A stretch of DNA of 64,000 nt from CAYMEK01 sp964389305 (GCA_964389305.1 CAYMEK010000003.1:51316-115315); one strand, 5' to 3'. Counted from the first letter of the stretch, positions 1 to 9,200 are shown. Numbers and translations: made by a program. Notes: generated by a model from the sequence alone, not told the origin.

Positions 1-308
1 GCCTTGGCGGTTGTATCGGGTTTCACCAACCGGCTGTCGACGGCAACGTCGGAGCGGCCGGCAGCGGCGTTGGTCGTAAGCCCGAGGGAGTTGCGCGCCT
101 TTGCCTCGGCGTACTGCCCCTCGGAGAGTGCCAGATCGGCCTGGGCGCGGCGCGCCTGCGGGCCGGAGGAGAGTGCGGTTTGGAGGCACTGTTCCAATGT
201 CAGCACCTCCGCGGTATCCGCAGCCGTCAAAACTAGAGAGGAAGTCATGAAGACAAGAACAAGGACGGCGAGTTTCCCCCAGGCCCGAAGCGTCCGCTTT
301 CTATTCAT
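1..308 (-). CDS. TolC-family outer-membrane efflux protein, N-terminal part (cut by window edge)
   Basis: Only the first 102 residues lie in the window. They begin with a basic N-terminus and a hydrophobic signal-peptide core (AVLVLVFMTSSLVLTA), then run into 'LTLEQCLQTALSSGPQARRA', the typical opening helix of TolC/OEP channels, followed by an alanine-rich coiled segment. Proteins of this family form the outer-membrane duct of tripartite efflux or type I secretion systems. The ATG at 308 has an AAGGTG ribosome site about 7 nt upstream. It is divergent from the MATE exporter. The substrate cannot be told, and the rest of the gene and any periplasmic partner are outside the window. Confidence 0.72.
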   Translation of the reverse strand, partial: MNRKRTLRAWGKLAVLVLVFMTSSLVLTAADTAEVLTLEQCLQTALSSGPQARRAQADLALSEGQYAEAKARNSLGLTTNAAAGRSDVAVDSRLVKPDTTAK

Positions 309-457
309 AATTTGCACCTTTTCTTCTATATATGGAAAAGAATACCCACGGATGCCGGCTCGAACCATAAACAGGCGATTAAGGGAAGATAATTTTCTGT
401 TATTGCCTGGCGGCGGACGCGATCTCTCTTCCCCGGAGCTACCGTTTTCTGTATAGT

Positions 458-1855
458 ATGCAGCACCATATGAAGCGACAGAATGGCTCGACCCTCCGAC
501 GATTGCTGACCATTGCCCTGCCTATGGTGGTGTCCCAGGCTTCGGACACGATCATGATGTTCGTGGACCGTCTGTTTCTCTCCCGTCTGGGCGAGCAGTA
601 CCTGGCCGCAGCCATGGGCGGCGGGCTGACCTCCTTCATGACCGGCTCTTTCTTCATCGGTACGGTGAGCTACGTTACCGCCATCGTGGCCCAATACTAC
701 GGCGCCAGGCGCCACGAACGGTGCGCAGAAGCCACCTTCCAGGCGGCGTTGCTGGCGCTGATGTGCTACCCCCTGCTGCTGGGGATAGCACCCCTGGTCC
801 GCTACCTGTTCGTGGCGGCGGGCCAGAGCCCGGAGCAGATCAGGCTCGGCTATACCTACTTCCGCATCCTGATCTTCGGAGGGGTTTTTCTGGTGCTGCG
901 ATTCGCCCTGGCAGGTTTTTTCCTCGGCATCGGCCGCACCACCGTGGTGATGCTCGCCAACGTCGCCGGCATGCTGGTGAACGTGCCGGCCAACTACGTG
1001 CTCATCTTCGGCAAGCTCGGCTTTCCCGCCCTCGGGCTGCAGGGAGCCGCCATAGGTACTGTGTTTGGAAATGCCACTATCTTCGCGCTGCTTCTGCTTT
1101 TCTACCTGCGCGGAGCCAACCGCCGGCGCTTCAACACCCATAAATCGCTCATCTTCCGTCCGCAGATCATGGGCAGGCTGTTGCGATTCGGTGTTCCCGC
1201 CGGTTTCGAGATGTTTCTGAGCACGGCGGCCTTCAACCTCTTCGTTCAGTTCATGTATTCCTACGGCACCGATGTGGCAGCAGCGGTAACCATTACCTTT
1301 AACTGGGACATCGTGGCTTTCATCCCCATGCTGGGAATGAGCCACGCCACTACCGCCCTGGTGGGGCAGAACATTGGCGCCAACGACTACGGGGAGGCCA
1401 GACACTCGGCTTACGTGGCCCTGCGGGTCGCCTGGATCTACTCGTTTAGCATGGTACTGCTGTTCGTGTTCGGAACACGCTACCTGGTAGGGGCCTTCGC
1501 CGCCGGTCTGGGCGGCAGCGCCGAGCAAATCATCGCCCTGGCCACGGTGATGCTGCGTCTGGCTGCGCTGTACACGCTGGCGGACTCGGCTCAGCTTGTG
1601 TTCACGGGGGCCCTGAGGGCCGCCGGGGACACCCGCTGGGTCATGAGGATGTCGATCGGGCTGCATTGGGCCTTCTCGGCAATGGCGATCTTTCTAATCC
1701 GTGTGGTCCGGGCCGATCCGGTCGCGGTCTGGGCGCTGTTCATCGGCTTCGTGATCGGGCTGGGCCTGGTCATGTACTTGCGCTTCCGCAGCGGAAAATG
1801 GGAGCGGATCGAGCTGATCCAGCGCGAGGTGCGCGCGGCCCGGGCTTCCGGCTGA
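458..1855 (+). CDS. MATE-family multidrug/Na+ (or H+) antiporter
   Basis: The 465-residue protein has about twelve hydrophobic segments and two homologous halves, as expected for NorM/DinF-type MATE exporters. The first half opens with 'LLTIALPMVVSQASDTIMMF' and contains 'DRLFLSRLG'; the second half repeats the pattern around 'RFGVPAGFEMFLSTAAFNLF'. 'GALRAAGDTRW' near the C-terminus is a common MATE signature. It would export cationic drugs or metabolites across the inner membrane. An alternative start is the ATG at 470; neither start has a strong ribosome site. It is divergent from the TolC-like gene, so co-function in efflux is possible but unproven. Confidence 0.9.
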   Translation: MQHHMKRQNGSTLRRLLTIALPMVVSQASDTIMMFVDRLFLSRLGEQYLAAAMGGGLTSFMTGSFFIGTVSYVTAIVAQYYGARRHERCAEATFQAALLALMCYPLLLGIAPLVRYLFVAAGQSPEQIRLGYTYFRILIFGGVFLVLRFALAGFFLGIGRTTVVMLANVAGMLVNVPANYVLIFGKLGFPALGLQGAAIGTVFGNATIFALLLLFYLRGANRRRFNTHKSLIFRPQIMGRLLRFGVPAGFEMFLSTAAFNLFVQFMYSYGTDVAAAVTITFNWDIVAFIPMLGMSHATTALVGQNIGANDYGEARHSAYVALRVAWIYSFSMVLLFVFGTRYLVGAFAAGLGGSAEQIIALATVMLRLAALYTLADSAQLVFTGALRAAGDTRWVMRMSIGLHWAFSAMAIFLIRVVRADPVAVWALFIGFVIGLGLVMYLRFRSGKWERIELIQREVRAARASG

Positions 1856-1865
1856 GTGCGAGAAC

Positions 1866-1891
1866 ACACTCCGGCCGCCGGAGTGTCTTTG
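1866..1891 (+). terminator. Probable bidirectional intrinsic terminator
   Basis: A perfect 9-bp stem (ACACTCCGG / CCGGAGTGT) with a 3-nt loop lies 11 bp after the MATE stop codon and is followed by CTTTGT. It separates two convergent genes, so it may stop transcription from both sides. The T-tract is weak. Confidence 0.6.
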
Positions 1892-1895
1892 TCAA

Positions 1896-2459
1896 TCAGG
1901 CTACCGGTACGGGCTTTTTCGTGCGGGCCGACTCCCTCATCGCCAGGGCCGCCGCCAGGGAGTGGCGGGCGCCGGCCAGCGAGTTGGGGCTCTTCTTCCC
2001 TTCCCTGATGCAGTCAAAAAAGTGATCCAGACCCCCGCCGGGCCGTTTCTGGTCGCGGACGGCCAGCAGCTCCGGCTCGGCCTTTCCCTCCCGCTGCAGC
2101 CGGCAGACCGTCTGTTCGTTTTCTCCCGTCATTACCAGGGAGGCTTTCGAACCGATAATCCGGGTGTAGTGGTTGCGGATGCCGCATACCGAATCTGCAA
2201 CGGAGCCGATCGCACCGCTGTCGAACTCGACCAGGGCCAGCACGATCTCCTCTGAATCCTTGCGCGCAGAGGTGCTTTGAAACAGGGCGTAAGCGCTGCG
2301 CCTGTTCGCCGACCCTACCTCCGTGACCAGCTGGGGAGCCATGTTCGCGGTCGCTACCGTGTCCCTGATTCCGGTTATCCTGGTATTCGTGTTCCTGCAG
2401 CGCCACATCGTCGAAGGTATCAGCTCAACCGGCCTGAAGGGCTGAATCGAAAAGAGCCG
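1896..2459 (-). pseudogene. C-terminal remnant of a Gfo/Idh/MocA-family oxidoreductase
   Basis: About 150 residues resemble the C-terminal alpha/beta domain of Gfo/Idh/MocA dehydrogenases: 'IVLALVEFDSGAIGSVADS' and 'RIIGSKASLVMTGE' match the beta-sheet that shapes the substrate pocket, and the tail 'GLDHFFDCIREGKKS' matches the usual ending. The N-terminal Rossmann domain with its GxGxxG motif is absent. The reading frame is open from the stop codon of glnK, in the same frame, with no clear ribosome site; the first ATG is at 2408. I read it as a decayed gene. A stand-alone small protein cannot be excluded. Confidence 0.6.
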
Positions 2460-2801
2460 TCAGCCTATCGCCATGCCCCCGGTTTCCCCGGTGCGGATGC
2501 GGATGCACTCCGGTAGATCGAGAATAAAGATCTTCCCGTCACCGATCTCTCCAGTGCGGGCACCATGAATGATGCCCTCGATGGTGCGGGTCACAAAATC
2601 TTCGTTCACCGCGATCTCCAGGCGCACTTTTTTCAGCAGATTCACCTCTTCGTCCACCCCGCGGTAGGACTCGTGATAGCCCTTCTGCTGGCCGCAGCCC
2701 ATGGCATTGGTGACCGAGATTTTGTAGACCGCCCGCTTATACAGCTCCTGCTTGACGTCGTTCAGCTTGAAAGGCTGAATGTAGGCGATGATCAGTTTCA
2801 C
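2460..2801 (-). CDS. glnK: P-II nitrogen regulatory protein (GlnK type)
   Basis: This 113-residue P-II protein starts 'MKLIIAYIQPFKLNDVKQEL' and ends with the nucleotide-binding segment 'GDGKIFILDLPECIRIRTGE'. P-II trimers sense ATP/ADP and 2-oxoglutarate and plug the AmtB channel when nitrogen is plentiful. The gene follows amtB by 10 bp on the same strand, the standard amtB-glnK pairing. In the T-loop, Tyr46 is kept, but position 51, the residue uridylylated in enterobacterial P-II, is Glu (48-GVDEE-52 region). Control by uridylylation therefore looks unlikely and direct effector control more likely. Confidence 0.93.
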   Translation of the reverse strand: MKLIIAYIQPFKLNDVKQELYKRAVYKISVTNAMGCGQQKGYHESYRGVDEEVNLLKKVRLEIAVNEDFVTRTIEGIIHGARTGEIGDGKIFILDLPECIRIRTGETGGMAIG

Positions 2802-2811
2802 GTCCGTCCTC

Positions 2812-4137
2812 CTACATGTTGCTGAAGATCTGAAAGCCCGAATAGGCCTCCATACCGTGCTCGCCGATGTCCAGGCCGCGCATCTCCTCCTCCCGGCTCA
2901 CGCGGATGCCCAGGGTGACCTTCAGGAGAAACCACACCAGCAGTGCAGCGCCCAGAATGTATCCGCCCACGGCGGCCGCCCCGAGCAGCTGTACCTTGAG
3001 CTGGCCGAGTCCCCCGCCCAGAAACAGGCCGTTGGACAGAGTCGCCACGTCGGTTCCAATTGCGGCGGCCACGGCCTTGTCGGCGAACAAACCCACTGCG
3101 AGAGTCCCGAATACGCCGTTCACCAGGTGCACGGAGAGGGCGCCGACCGGATCGTCGATCTTGAAGCGGTCGAACATCAGTACTCCAAGCACAACCAGCA
3201 CCCCGGCGGCGGCCCCGATGATCAGGGAAGAGGGAACGCTCACGAAAGCGCAGGGAGCGGTGATGGCCACCAGGCCGGCCAGACAGCCGTTGAGTATCAT
3301 GGACAGGTCGGGCTTGCCCGTCAGAAGCCAGGCGGTCAGGGTAGCCGTGGCCGCGGCCGCCGCCGCCGCGCTGTTGGTGCTTACCGCTATATGGGCAATG
3401 GCCGGGGCGTTCAAGGCCATGGTAGAACCGGGGTTGAACCCGAACCAACCGAACCAGAGCACGAACACACCCAGAGTGGCCGAGCTGAGATTGTGGCCGT
3501 AGATCGGTTTGGGCCGGCCGTCAGGCCTGTACTTGCCTATGCGCGGTCCGAGAAGCAGGATTCCCGCCAGTCCTGCCCAGCCGCCTACGGAATGCACTAC
3601 CGTGGAGCCGGCGAAGTCCAGCATACCCAGGCTGCCCAGCCAGCCGCCGCCCCAGATCCAGTGTCCGGTGACGGGGTACATGATCGTGGCAATGACGAAG
3701 GTGAAGAGCACAAAGGAAATGAACCTGATCCTCTCCGCCACGCAGCCGGAAACGATGGTGGCCGCGGTGCCGCAGAACACCAGCTGGAAAAAGAACTTGG
3801 CCCACAGAGGCACCCCGGTCCAGCCGAGGGCGCTGTATACGCCCCGGTAGGCCTCGCCGGTCGCCGGACTGTTGTCGGGCCCGGCCACCCCCAGGAGACC
3901 CCTGCTTCCGAACAGCGGGCTTCCATCTCCGAACATGAGGCCGAAGCCGAGGAAGTAGAAGGCCAGGCTGGAAATAGCAAACACGATGAAGTTCTTGGCC
4001 AGGATGTTGGCTGTGTTTTTCGCCCGGCACAGTCCGGACTCCACCATGCCGAATCCCAGGTTCATGAAAAAAACCAGGAAGGCGGCGACAAGCACCCAAA
4101 GCGTATCCATCATGACTCTCAACGTAGCTGCATCCAT
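2812..4137 (-). CDS. amtB: Ammonium transporter AmtB
   Basis: The 441-residue membrane protein belongs to the Amt/Mep/Rh family, with about eleven helices. Family motifs include 'DFAGSTVVHSVGGWAGLAG' and 'SVHLVNGVFGTLAVGLFAD', which carry the two pore histidines. It conducts ammonium into the cell. The start at 4137 is chosen because an AAGGAG ribosome site lies 8 nt upstream (4146-4151) and the protein then opens directly with a membrane helix; a longer open frame reaching 4377 would add a non-homologous leader. It is cotranscribed with glnK. A sigma-54 promoter sits about 40 nt upstream of the start. Confidence 0.95.
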   Translation of the reverse strand: MDAATLRVMMDTLWVLVAAFLVFFMNLGFGMVESGLCRAKNTANILAKNFIVFAISSLAFYFLGFGLMFGDGSPLFGSRGLLGVAGPDNSPATGEAYRGVYSALGWTGVPLWAKFFFQLVFCGTAATIVSGCVAERIRFISFVLFTFVIATIMYPVTGHWIWGGGWLGSLGMLDFAGSTVVHSVGGWAGLAGILLLGPRIGKYRPDGRPKPIYGHNLSSATLGVFVLWFGWFGFNPGSTMALNAPAIAHIAVSTNSAAAAAAATATLTAWLLTGKPDLSMILNGCLAGLVAITAPCAFVSVPSSLIIGAAAGVLVVLGVLMFDRFKIDDPVGALSVHLVNGVFGTLAVGLFADKAVAAAIGTDVATLSNGLFLGGGLGQLKVQLLGAAAVGGYILGAALLVWFLLKVTLGIRVSREEEMRGLDIGEHGMEAYSGFQIFSNM

Positions 4138-4186
4138 GTTTTCATCTCCTTCTTCGTGCCGGGTATACGAGCCTTGCAGATACAGG

Positions 4187-4202
4187 AGCAATATACATGC
4201 CA
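4187..4202 (-). promoter_or_regulatory. Sigma-54 (RpoN) promoter of amtB-glnK
   Basis: On the minus strand the sequence reads TGGCAT-GTATA-TTGCT, matching the -24/-12 consensus TGGCAC-N5-TTGC at every key position except one (C to T) and with exact spacing. It lies 50 nt before the amtB start codon. RpoN control of ammonium uptake is well established in other bacteria; an NtrC-like activator would be needed and is not in the window. Confidence 0.75.
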
Positions 4203-4243
4203 AACGGAAGGTATGTATCTGTAATTTCTTTGAATGAAAAGAA

Positions 4244-4305
4244 TTGACAGTCGTCAAAGCGCCGCCAGCAGGCCTCCTACCGGTCGTATTTCTACCTACA
4301 GGTAG
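4244..4305. promoter_or_regulatory. Two inverted repeats upstream of the amtB promoter
   Basis: TTGACAGTCGTCAA (4244-4257; 5-bp arms, 4-bp gap) and CTACCTACAGGTAG (4292-4305; 6-bp arms, 2-bp gap) lie about 40-115 bp upstream of the sigma-54 site, the usual place for enhancer-binding activator sites. They differ from each other and from the enteric NtrC consensus, so the binding protein is unknown. Confidence 0.35.
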
Positions 4306-4423
4306 CTTTTTGAACGGAAAACCACAAAGATGTAGATAAATTTCCCCGGTGCAACCGACGGTAGGCTTCCGCCTCACGAACCTGCCGCTAACTCGGGTTT
4401 CTGCCTGAATTGCGGGAGGTGAA

Positions 4424-4473
4424 TCCTACATTCCCGTAGGAGGACTTCCGGGGGCTGCCGCGGGCCCCCCCGG
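4424..4473 (-). terminator. Tandem hairpins downstream of the TSUP gene
   Basis: TCCTAC-N6-GTAGGA (4424-4441) and a GC-rich stem CCGGGGGC / GCCCCCCCGG (4448-4473) fill the region just after the stop codon of the minus-strand exporter gene. Neither has a clear U-tract, so termination is plausible but not certain. No gene is seen in the rest of the 4138-4502 interval. Confidence 0.35.
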
Positions 4474-4502
4474 GCGGCGGAGCAGAAGATGCCGGTCTGG
4501 TT

Positions 4503-5342
4503 TCAGACAAATAACTTGAGCAGCGAGAAGCCCGCCACTGCCACGGTAAAGCCGCCAATGGTGAAGCGAAGGGCCCTGGAATTGATTTTCTTGACCGTGT
4601 AGGTGGACAGAGGCACTGAAAGCACGGCCCCGATCAGCAGGTAGGGGGCCAGCGTCCAGTCAATAGGAGTGGAAGCGAACCAATACAGAGCAACGCCGAC
4701 CAGGCAGGTCAATCCTTCTGAGAAAGAGGTAATGGCTACCGCGTTCTTGCCGTTTACGCCGGACAGCAATTGCCCGCTGGTTACCACCGGACCGTATCCG
4801 CCCCCACTGAGGCCCTTATTGAAGGCGGCGATCAATCCAAGGGTAGCGATTTTTTTCCAGGAAAACGGGTAGCTTTTATTGACGGTCAGGAGGGAAACGA
4901 TACCGATTACGAAGATCAGGATGATGATATACAGCTTTAAATAGATCTGGGGAATGCTCAGGGCAAGAAATACGGCGGCCACGGTCCCCGCCAAGCTGCA
5001 GGAGACCAGGACCAGCACGATGCGCAAATGAAGCGTGAGGCCGCGTTGAATGGTGCCGGCGATACCCAGTTGTGCGATGCGGTTCGGCAGCCGGGCAATG
5101 TTAACTCTCGGCAGGCGAAAGTCTGCGTTCCCCATCGTGTGATGCAAAACCGCAGCCATCAAGCCGCTGACCAGCTCGGAGAGGAGCACGGCCGGCACGA
5201 CTTGAAGAGGCTCGAAACCCATCAGCAGGAGCACCGGGGTGAGGCTGGTACCGTAGCCCATGCCGACGGAGGAATCGATATATTCGGCAAGAAAGGCTAT
5301 GAAAACAATAAAAATCCCGAAAGAAACAGGCAGTGTAAACAT
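4503..5342 (-). CDS. TSUP (TauE/SafE) family membrane exporter
   Basis: The 279-residue protein has about eight membrane segments arranged as two TSUP repeats: 'AEYIDSSVGMGYGTSLTPVL' in the first half and 'IAAFNKGLSGGGYGPVVTSG' in the second. The family moves sulfite, sulfoacetate, thiosulfate or other organic anions. The ATG has a GAAGGA ribosome site. It lies 13 bp downstream of a small unknown gene and below an Rrf2 regulator, all on one strand, which hints at sulfur or redox control. The substrate is not determined by sequence. Confidence 0.88.
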   Translation of the reverse strand: MFTLPVSFGIFIVFIAFLAEYIDSSVGMGYGTSLTPVLLLMGFEPLQVVPAVLLSELVSGLMAAVLHHTMGNADFRLPRVNIARLPNRIAQLGIAGTIQRGLTLHLRIVLVLVSCSLAGTVAAVFLALSIPQIYLKLYIIILIFVIGIVSLLTVNKSYPFSWKKIATLGLIAAFNKGLSGGGYGPVVTSGQLLSGVNGKNAVAITSFSEGLTCLVGVALYWFASTPIDWTLAPYLLIGAVLSVPLSTYTVKKINSRALRFTIGGFTVAVAGFSLLKLFV

Positions 5343-5355
5343 ATCCTTCTCTTCC

Positions 5356-5706
5356 CTATCGAGCTATGAATATCGATTCACCGTTTCGGCAGACCCTGAT
5401 GCCTCTATGCGCGAGGGACTGCAGTTGCGAAGCCAGACGGAGATTCGCCCTGGCTATATGCTTCTGTTTCTTCTTTTCACTATCAGTAGAGAAATAGACG
5501 CCGTATATCCGGCGGCAGGCTACGGTACGGCCGGGAAACTCCCAGGTATAACAGCCGATCAAGTAATAAAGCACATTGAAATCCAGCAAGCTTTCCTCCC
5601 GGTCCAGTTCGACGGTGGTTTTTTCCGGCCTTTCCTTGTGGCATAAGTCCAGGCAATCGTCGAGCGAGCGGGGCTGTCTCGCTATCAGGTACCGCAGCGA
5701 TTTCAC
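5356..5706 (-). CDS. Small protein of unknown function between Rrf2 and TSUP genes
   Basis: The 116-residue soluble protein is not recognised. It starts at a GTG with a modest GGG ribosome site, has four cysteines (two in 'DDCLDLCHKE'), and a basic C-terminal half. No membrane segment or signal is visible. Its 13-bp spacing from the TSUP exporter suggests cotranscription. An AT-rich inverted repeat lies directly upstream. The frame is well delimited and its codon use is like its neighbours, so I take it as real. Confidence 0.55.
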   Translation of the reverse strand: MKSLRYLIARQPRSLDDCLDLCHKERPEKTTVELDREESLLDFNVLYYLIGCYTWEFPGRTVACRRIYGVYFSTDSEKKKQKHIARANLRLASQLQSLAHRGIRVCRNGESIFIAR

Positions 5707-5728
5707 AATAGAATCCCTTTTATTTATT

Positions 5729-5749
5729 TATAATATATATTCTATTATA
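5729..5749. promoter_or_regulatory. AT-rich inverted repeat, candidate operator/promoter
   Basis: TATAATA-N7-TATTATA lies in the 68-bp gap between the Rrf2 regulator and the small gene it precedes, 23 bp before the GTG start. The arms also hold -10-like TATAAT sequences. It could be the Rrf2 binding site, but base composition alone could produce it. Confidence 0.35.
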
Positions 5750-5774
5750 TTAGTCGACTTATGTCCAATAAAAA

Positions 5775-6185
5775 TTACTGCAACGGTAAAAGCTGATCGA
5801 AGGTAGTTTTTTCCAGCTTGGCCGCGACATAGTCCCGTATCTCCTTGAAGATCTTGATCAGCTGTTCACTCCTTTCAATCGGCGTATGCTCGTAAAAATA
5901 CTCGCTGACCGAATACACAGGAGCCAGGGCTCCGTCCATCAGCCGGATAATCTCGGCTACGGATATGCTCCCGGGCGCCTTGGCGAGCCTGTACCCCCCC
6001 TCCGCACCCTTACGGCTGGTTACATAGCCGCCTCGATTCAGCGTAAGCAGGATCTGCTCCAGGTATTTTTTCGGTATCTTTTTACGCGAGGCAATGTCGG
6101 AGATCGTGCAGAGTCCCCGATTGTAGTGCTCGGTCAGGTCGATCAGGGCCAGACAGGCATATTCGCTTTTCACCGTAAGTCGCAT
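5775..6185 (-). CDS. Rrf2-family transcriptional regulator (cysteine-free type)
   Basis: The 136-residue protein has the Rrf2 winged helix: 'MRLTVKSEYACLALIDL', 'IPKKYLEQILLTLNRGGYV' and the wing 'RKGAEGGYRLAK'. The three-cysteine cluster that binds Fe-S in IscR/NsrR is absent (only Cys11 is seen), so it resembles the CymR branch, which responds to sulfur status through protein partners. It is first in a probable operon with the small unknown gene and the TSUP exporter. The regulatory target is inferred only from position. Confidence 0.85.
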   Translation of the reverse strand: MRLTVKSEYACLALIDLTEHYNRGLCTISDIASRKKIPKKYLEQILLTLNRGGYVTSRKGAEGGYRLAKAPGSISVAEIIRLMDGALAPVYSVSEYFYEHTPIERSEQLIKIFKEIRDYVAAKLEKTTFDQLLPLQ

Positions 6186-6273
6186 GAAACCGCTTTTATT
6201 CCGTCCCCTAAACCTAGTAAATTAATAGACATACTATTTTATTGCTACTTTTGCGTCAACCTTTCGTCATCGC

Positions 6274-9200
6274 CTATTTCGTCTGGCAAGAATAGATAAC
6301 GTCCTTCAACGGCTTTCTCTCCTCGTCGGCGAAACGAAAAAAGAAGCCCCATGAACGATCGTTCCATTCCCGGTGGGCATCCTGCGTACATTTAAGAAGA
6401 ACGCGATTGCTGCCTTTTCGCAGCCGAACCGGGTACTCGACCGGCCTGGCGCCGCATTCGGAGACGACCGCCAAAAGCCTTCCGTTTATCCACACCTTGA
6501 AGCGGTCCTCGCCCATTAGCTGCAGAAGGCACTCCTGCTGCTCGGGGGACTCGGCCGAACAGCTCGCGTAGCAGAGCTTGTATTCTGCGGCTGCCGCTAC
6601 CATTTCGGTGATGTCTCTGGGCGCGAAGATCTTTTCCAGGTTCACATACCCGAAACACTCGAATCCCCGGAAGAAAACAGCTTCCGTACCCGGCTCCAGG
6701 TTCTCCTGGCTGACATCCCCGCTGCGCTCCGGAGCGTATACCGTATCGAAGCCTTCCGGGCCGTCTGTCCGGTAGGGACCGGCCAGTGTCCACCAGGTGG
6801 CCCATCCGCTTCCCAACCTGATTTTCCTGCTCTCCTGCCCTCGAGGCGAGCGAATCCCGACGCTCGCCATACTCTCCGCAGTAAAGCACTCGCCCCCCGC
6901 GGTCAACCTGAAGCGCTGGATCGATCGTTCACCGGCTGCCAGGTTGAACTGCCTTCCGTCGAGAGCCTCGCAGCTCCAGCCGAGGGGCATCCGAACCAAG
7001 GTCTTTCCACCTGCGCCCTCTTTGCCGCCCGTATTATCCAGGTAAACCCGCAGGATGTGGCCCGCCGCCTGCGGATCGAGGCCCTCCAGGTCACAACCGG
7101 CGAAGACCGGGGCGCCGCTCGGGGGCCCCCCGTCATCCCTGCTGTGCTCCTCACCCTGCAGCTCCACCACCAGCCTCTCAGCAGCAGCTCTCCGATCGAC
7201 ACGGATCTCCAGCCGGCGGCCTGCCCGCACATACCTCCAGGCCCCGGGATCGAGAGTCTTCTGGTTCACCCTCACCGTCTCCGGGCACGCACAGTCGTGA
7301 ACGATCAGCTCGACGGACCTCCCGGCCGGAAAGCCGCTAAACTCGCCCCGGGCGGCGGAGATCTCTACCGTCCTGCTTTCCTCAGCGTAGGAGATCTCGG
7401 TAAGCGTCCGGGCGCCCTTCTCATAAGAATAGGTCAGCCCGTCATCCTCGTAGAGGCTGAAGCGGGCATCCCTTCCCGGGTAGATATGCAGAATCAGGGG
7501 ATCGAGCGGACCTTCACCTGTGTGCAACGCCGCCCGTCCCATGGGAATGATCGAGCCTCCCCGCACGAACAGCGGTATCTTCCACAGCGGTGCGGGCTCG
7601 GAGACCTCCCGTGGTCCCACGTATTTCCGGTCGTCGTAATAGCCGTACCAGCGTCCGGCGGGAAGCCAGACCTTCTTCTCCCGTACTCCTTTTCCGGTCA
7701 CCGGCGCCACCAGAATGAAAGGCCCGAACATAAACTGGTGATCTCTCACAGCCGCTTCCCTGTCCTCAGGAAACTCCACCATCATGGCCCGCATCATGGA
7801 AAGCCCGCTTTGCGAGGTCTCGTAGGCCAGAGAGTAGATGTAGGGCATCAGCCGATAGCGTCGGCGGATGCACTCGGCGGTGATCTGCTCGGCCTCGGGG
7901 CCGAAGCTCCAGGGCTCGTTTTCCGGCCTGGTACCGTGGGTCCTGAAAACGGGGCAGAAGGCCCCCCATTGCAGCCAGCGCACGTACAGCTCCGGCTGGT
8001 AGAGCTCGGTGGTCATGAAGCCGCCGATATCGGTTGTCCAGTAAGGCTGGCCGGAGAGGCAGACCTGCTGCCCGATCACCACCTGGTCCTCCAGGACCTC
8101 CCAGCTCGGATCGATGTCTCCCGACCACAGCGCGGCCCCGTAGCGCTGAATGCCCGCGTAAGCTGTTCGGGCCAGACAGAAAACCCGCCTGTCGGACATC
8201 GAGCGCTGGCCTTCGTACAGCGCCTTGGTCCAGAGCGTGGAGTAGATGTTGTGGACCTTCTCCCGGGGACCCCCGTGATGGGGAGAGCAGCCGGGTGGAT
8301 GGGTCTCCAGCTCTCCCATATCGGTCCAATACCCCTCGATCCCCTGGCGGAACAGGGGCTCTATCTTCCGCCACCAGAGCCGTCTCGCTTCGGGGTTGGA
8401 GAAATCAACCGCATGCCGGATCCCATCGGGGGGCCAGTTGTCCGGCACCTCGGCGGGGTCCCAAGAAATCAGATATCCGTGGTCATTGAACTCCTTGAAA
8501 TGCGGCGAAGCGGGATGCATGTAGGGATGCTGCGCCTGCAGGATATGAAAACCCGAGGCGTTCAACTCCCGGGCCATACCGGCCGGATCCGGCCAGTACC
8601 TTCTCACCCACTCCAGAGAGCCGAAGAGCTCGAACCAGCACCAATCGATGACCAGCGCATCACAGGGGATGTTCCTCCTGCGGTACTCGCGGCCGACCTG
8701 CAGGAGCTGCTCCTGGCTCTTATACCTGTTCTTGCTCTGTATCCACCCCAGGGCCCATTTAGGAGGCAGGGGAGGCAGGCCCGTAAGCCAGGCGTATCCC
8801 TCTATGATGCGCCGGTAATCCGGGCCGCGGATGACGAACAGATCCAGATCTCCCCCTTCGGTGAGAACGGCGAAGCGCTGCGGGTGGCCCTCCCCGCTCG
8901 GCTGATCGGCCTTCCAGGGCCCCTGCGGTTTGGCGCGCACCGTGCTTTCCGCGGGCCTGGCCCTGCCGATGGCGAACCTGCTCGCCCAGGAGGAATTGAG
9001 CAGAAGGCCGTAGCCCTGGGAGCTCACCATAAAGGGAATGCCGCCGTTGCCGTTGTAGCGAAACCCGTCCCACTGCTGCCACATCCGGCGCTCCCGGTCC
9101 CTCAGGTCGAGAGCGCGCTCCGTACCCTGGCCCAGCCCGTACACCCTGACTCCGTTCGGTAGATCGAACCGCTGCGTTGCCTTCTCCCCGCTCCATTCCA

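Noticed and set aside
326..1666. 446-codon open frame on the minus strand opposite the MATE gene
   Set aside because: Its product is rich in His, Gln, Gly and Arg with no domain pattern; it is the antisense shadow of a clear membrane transporter in GC-rich DNA.
7057..9162. 701-codon plus-strand open frame opposite the GH31 gene
   Set aside because: Composition is antisense-like and no family motif is seen, while the minus strand carries the full GH31 catalytic motifs.
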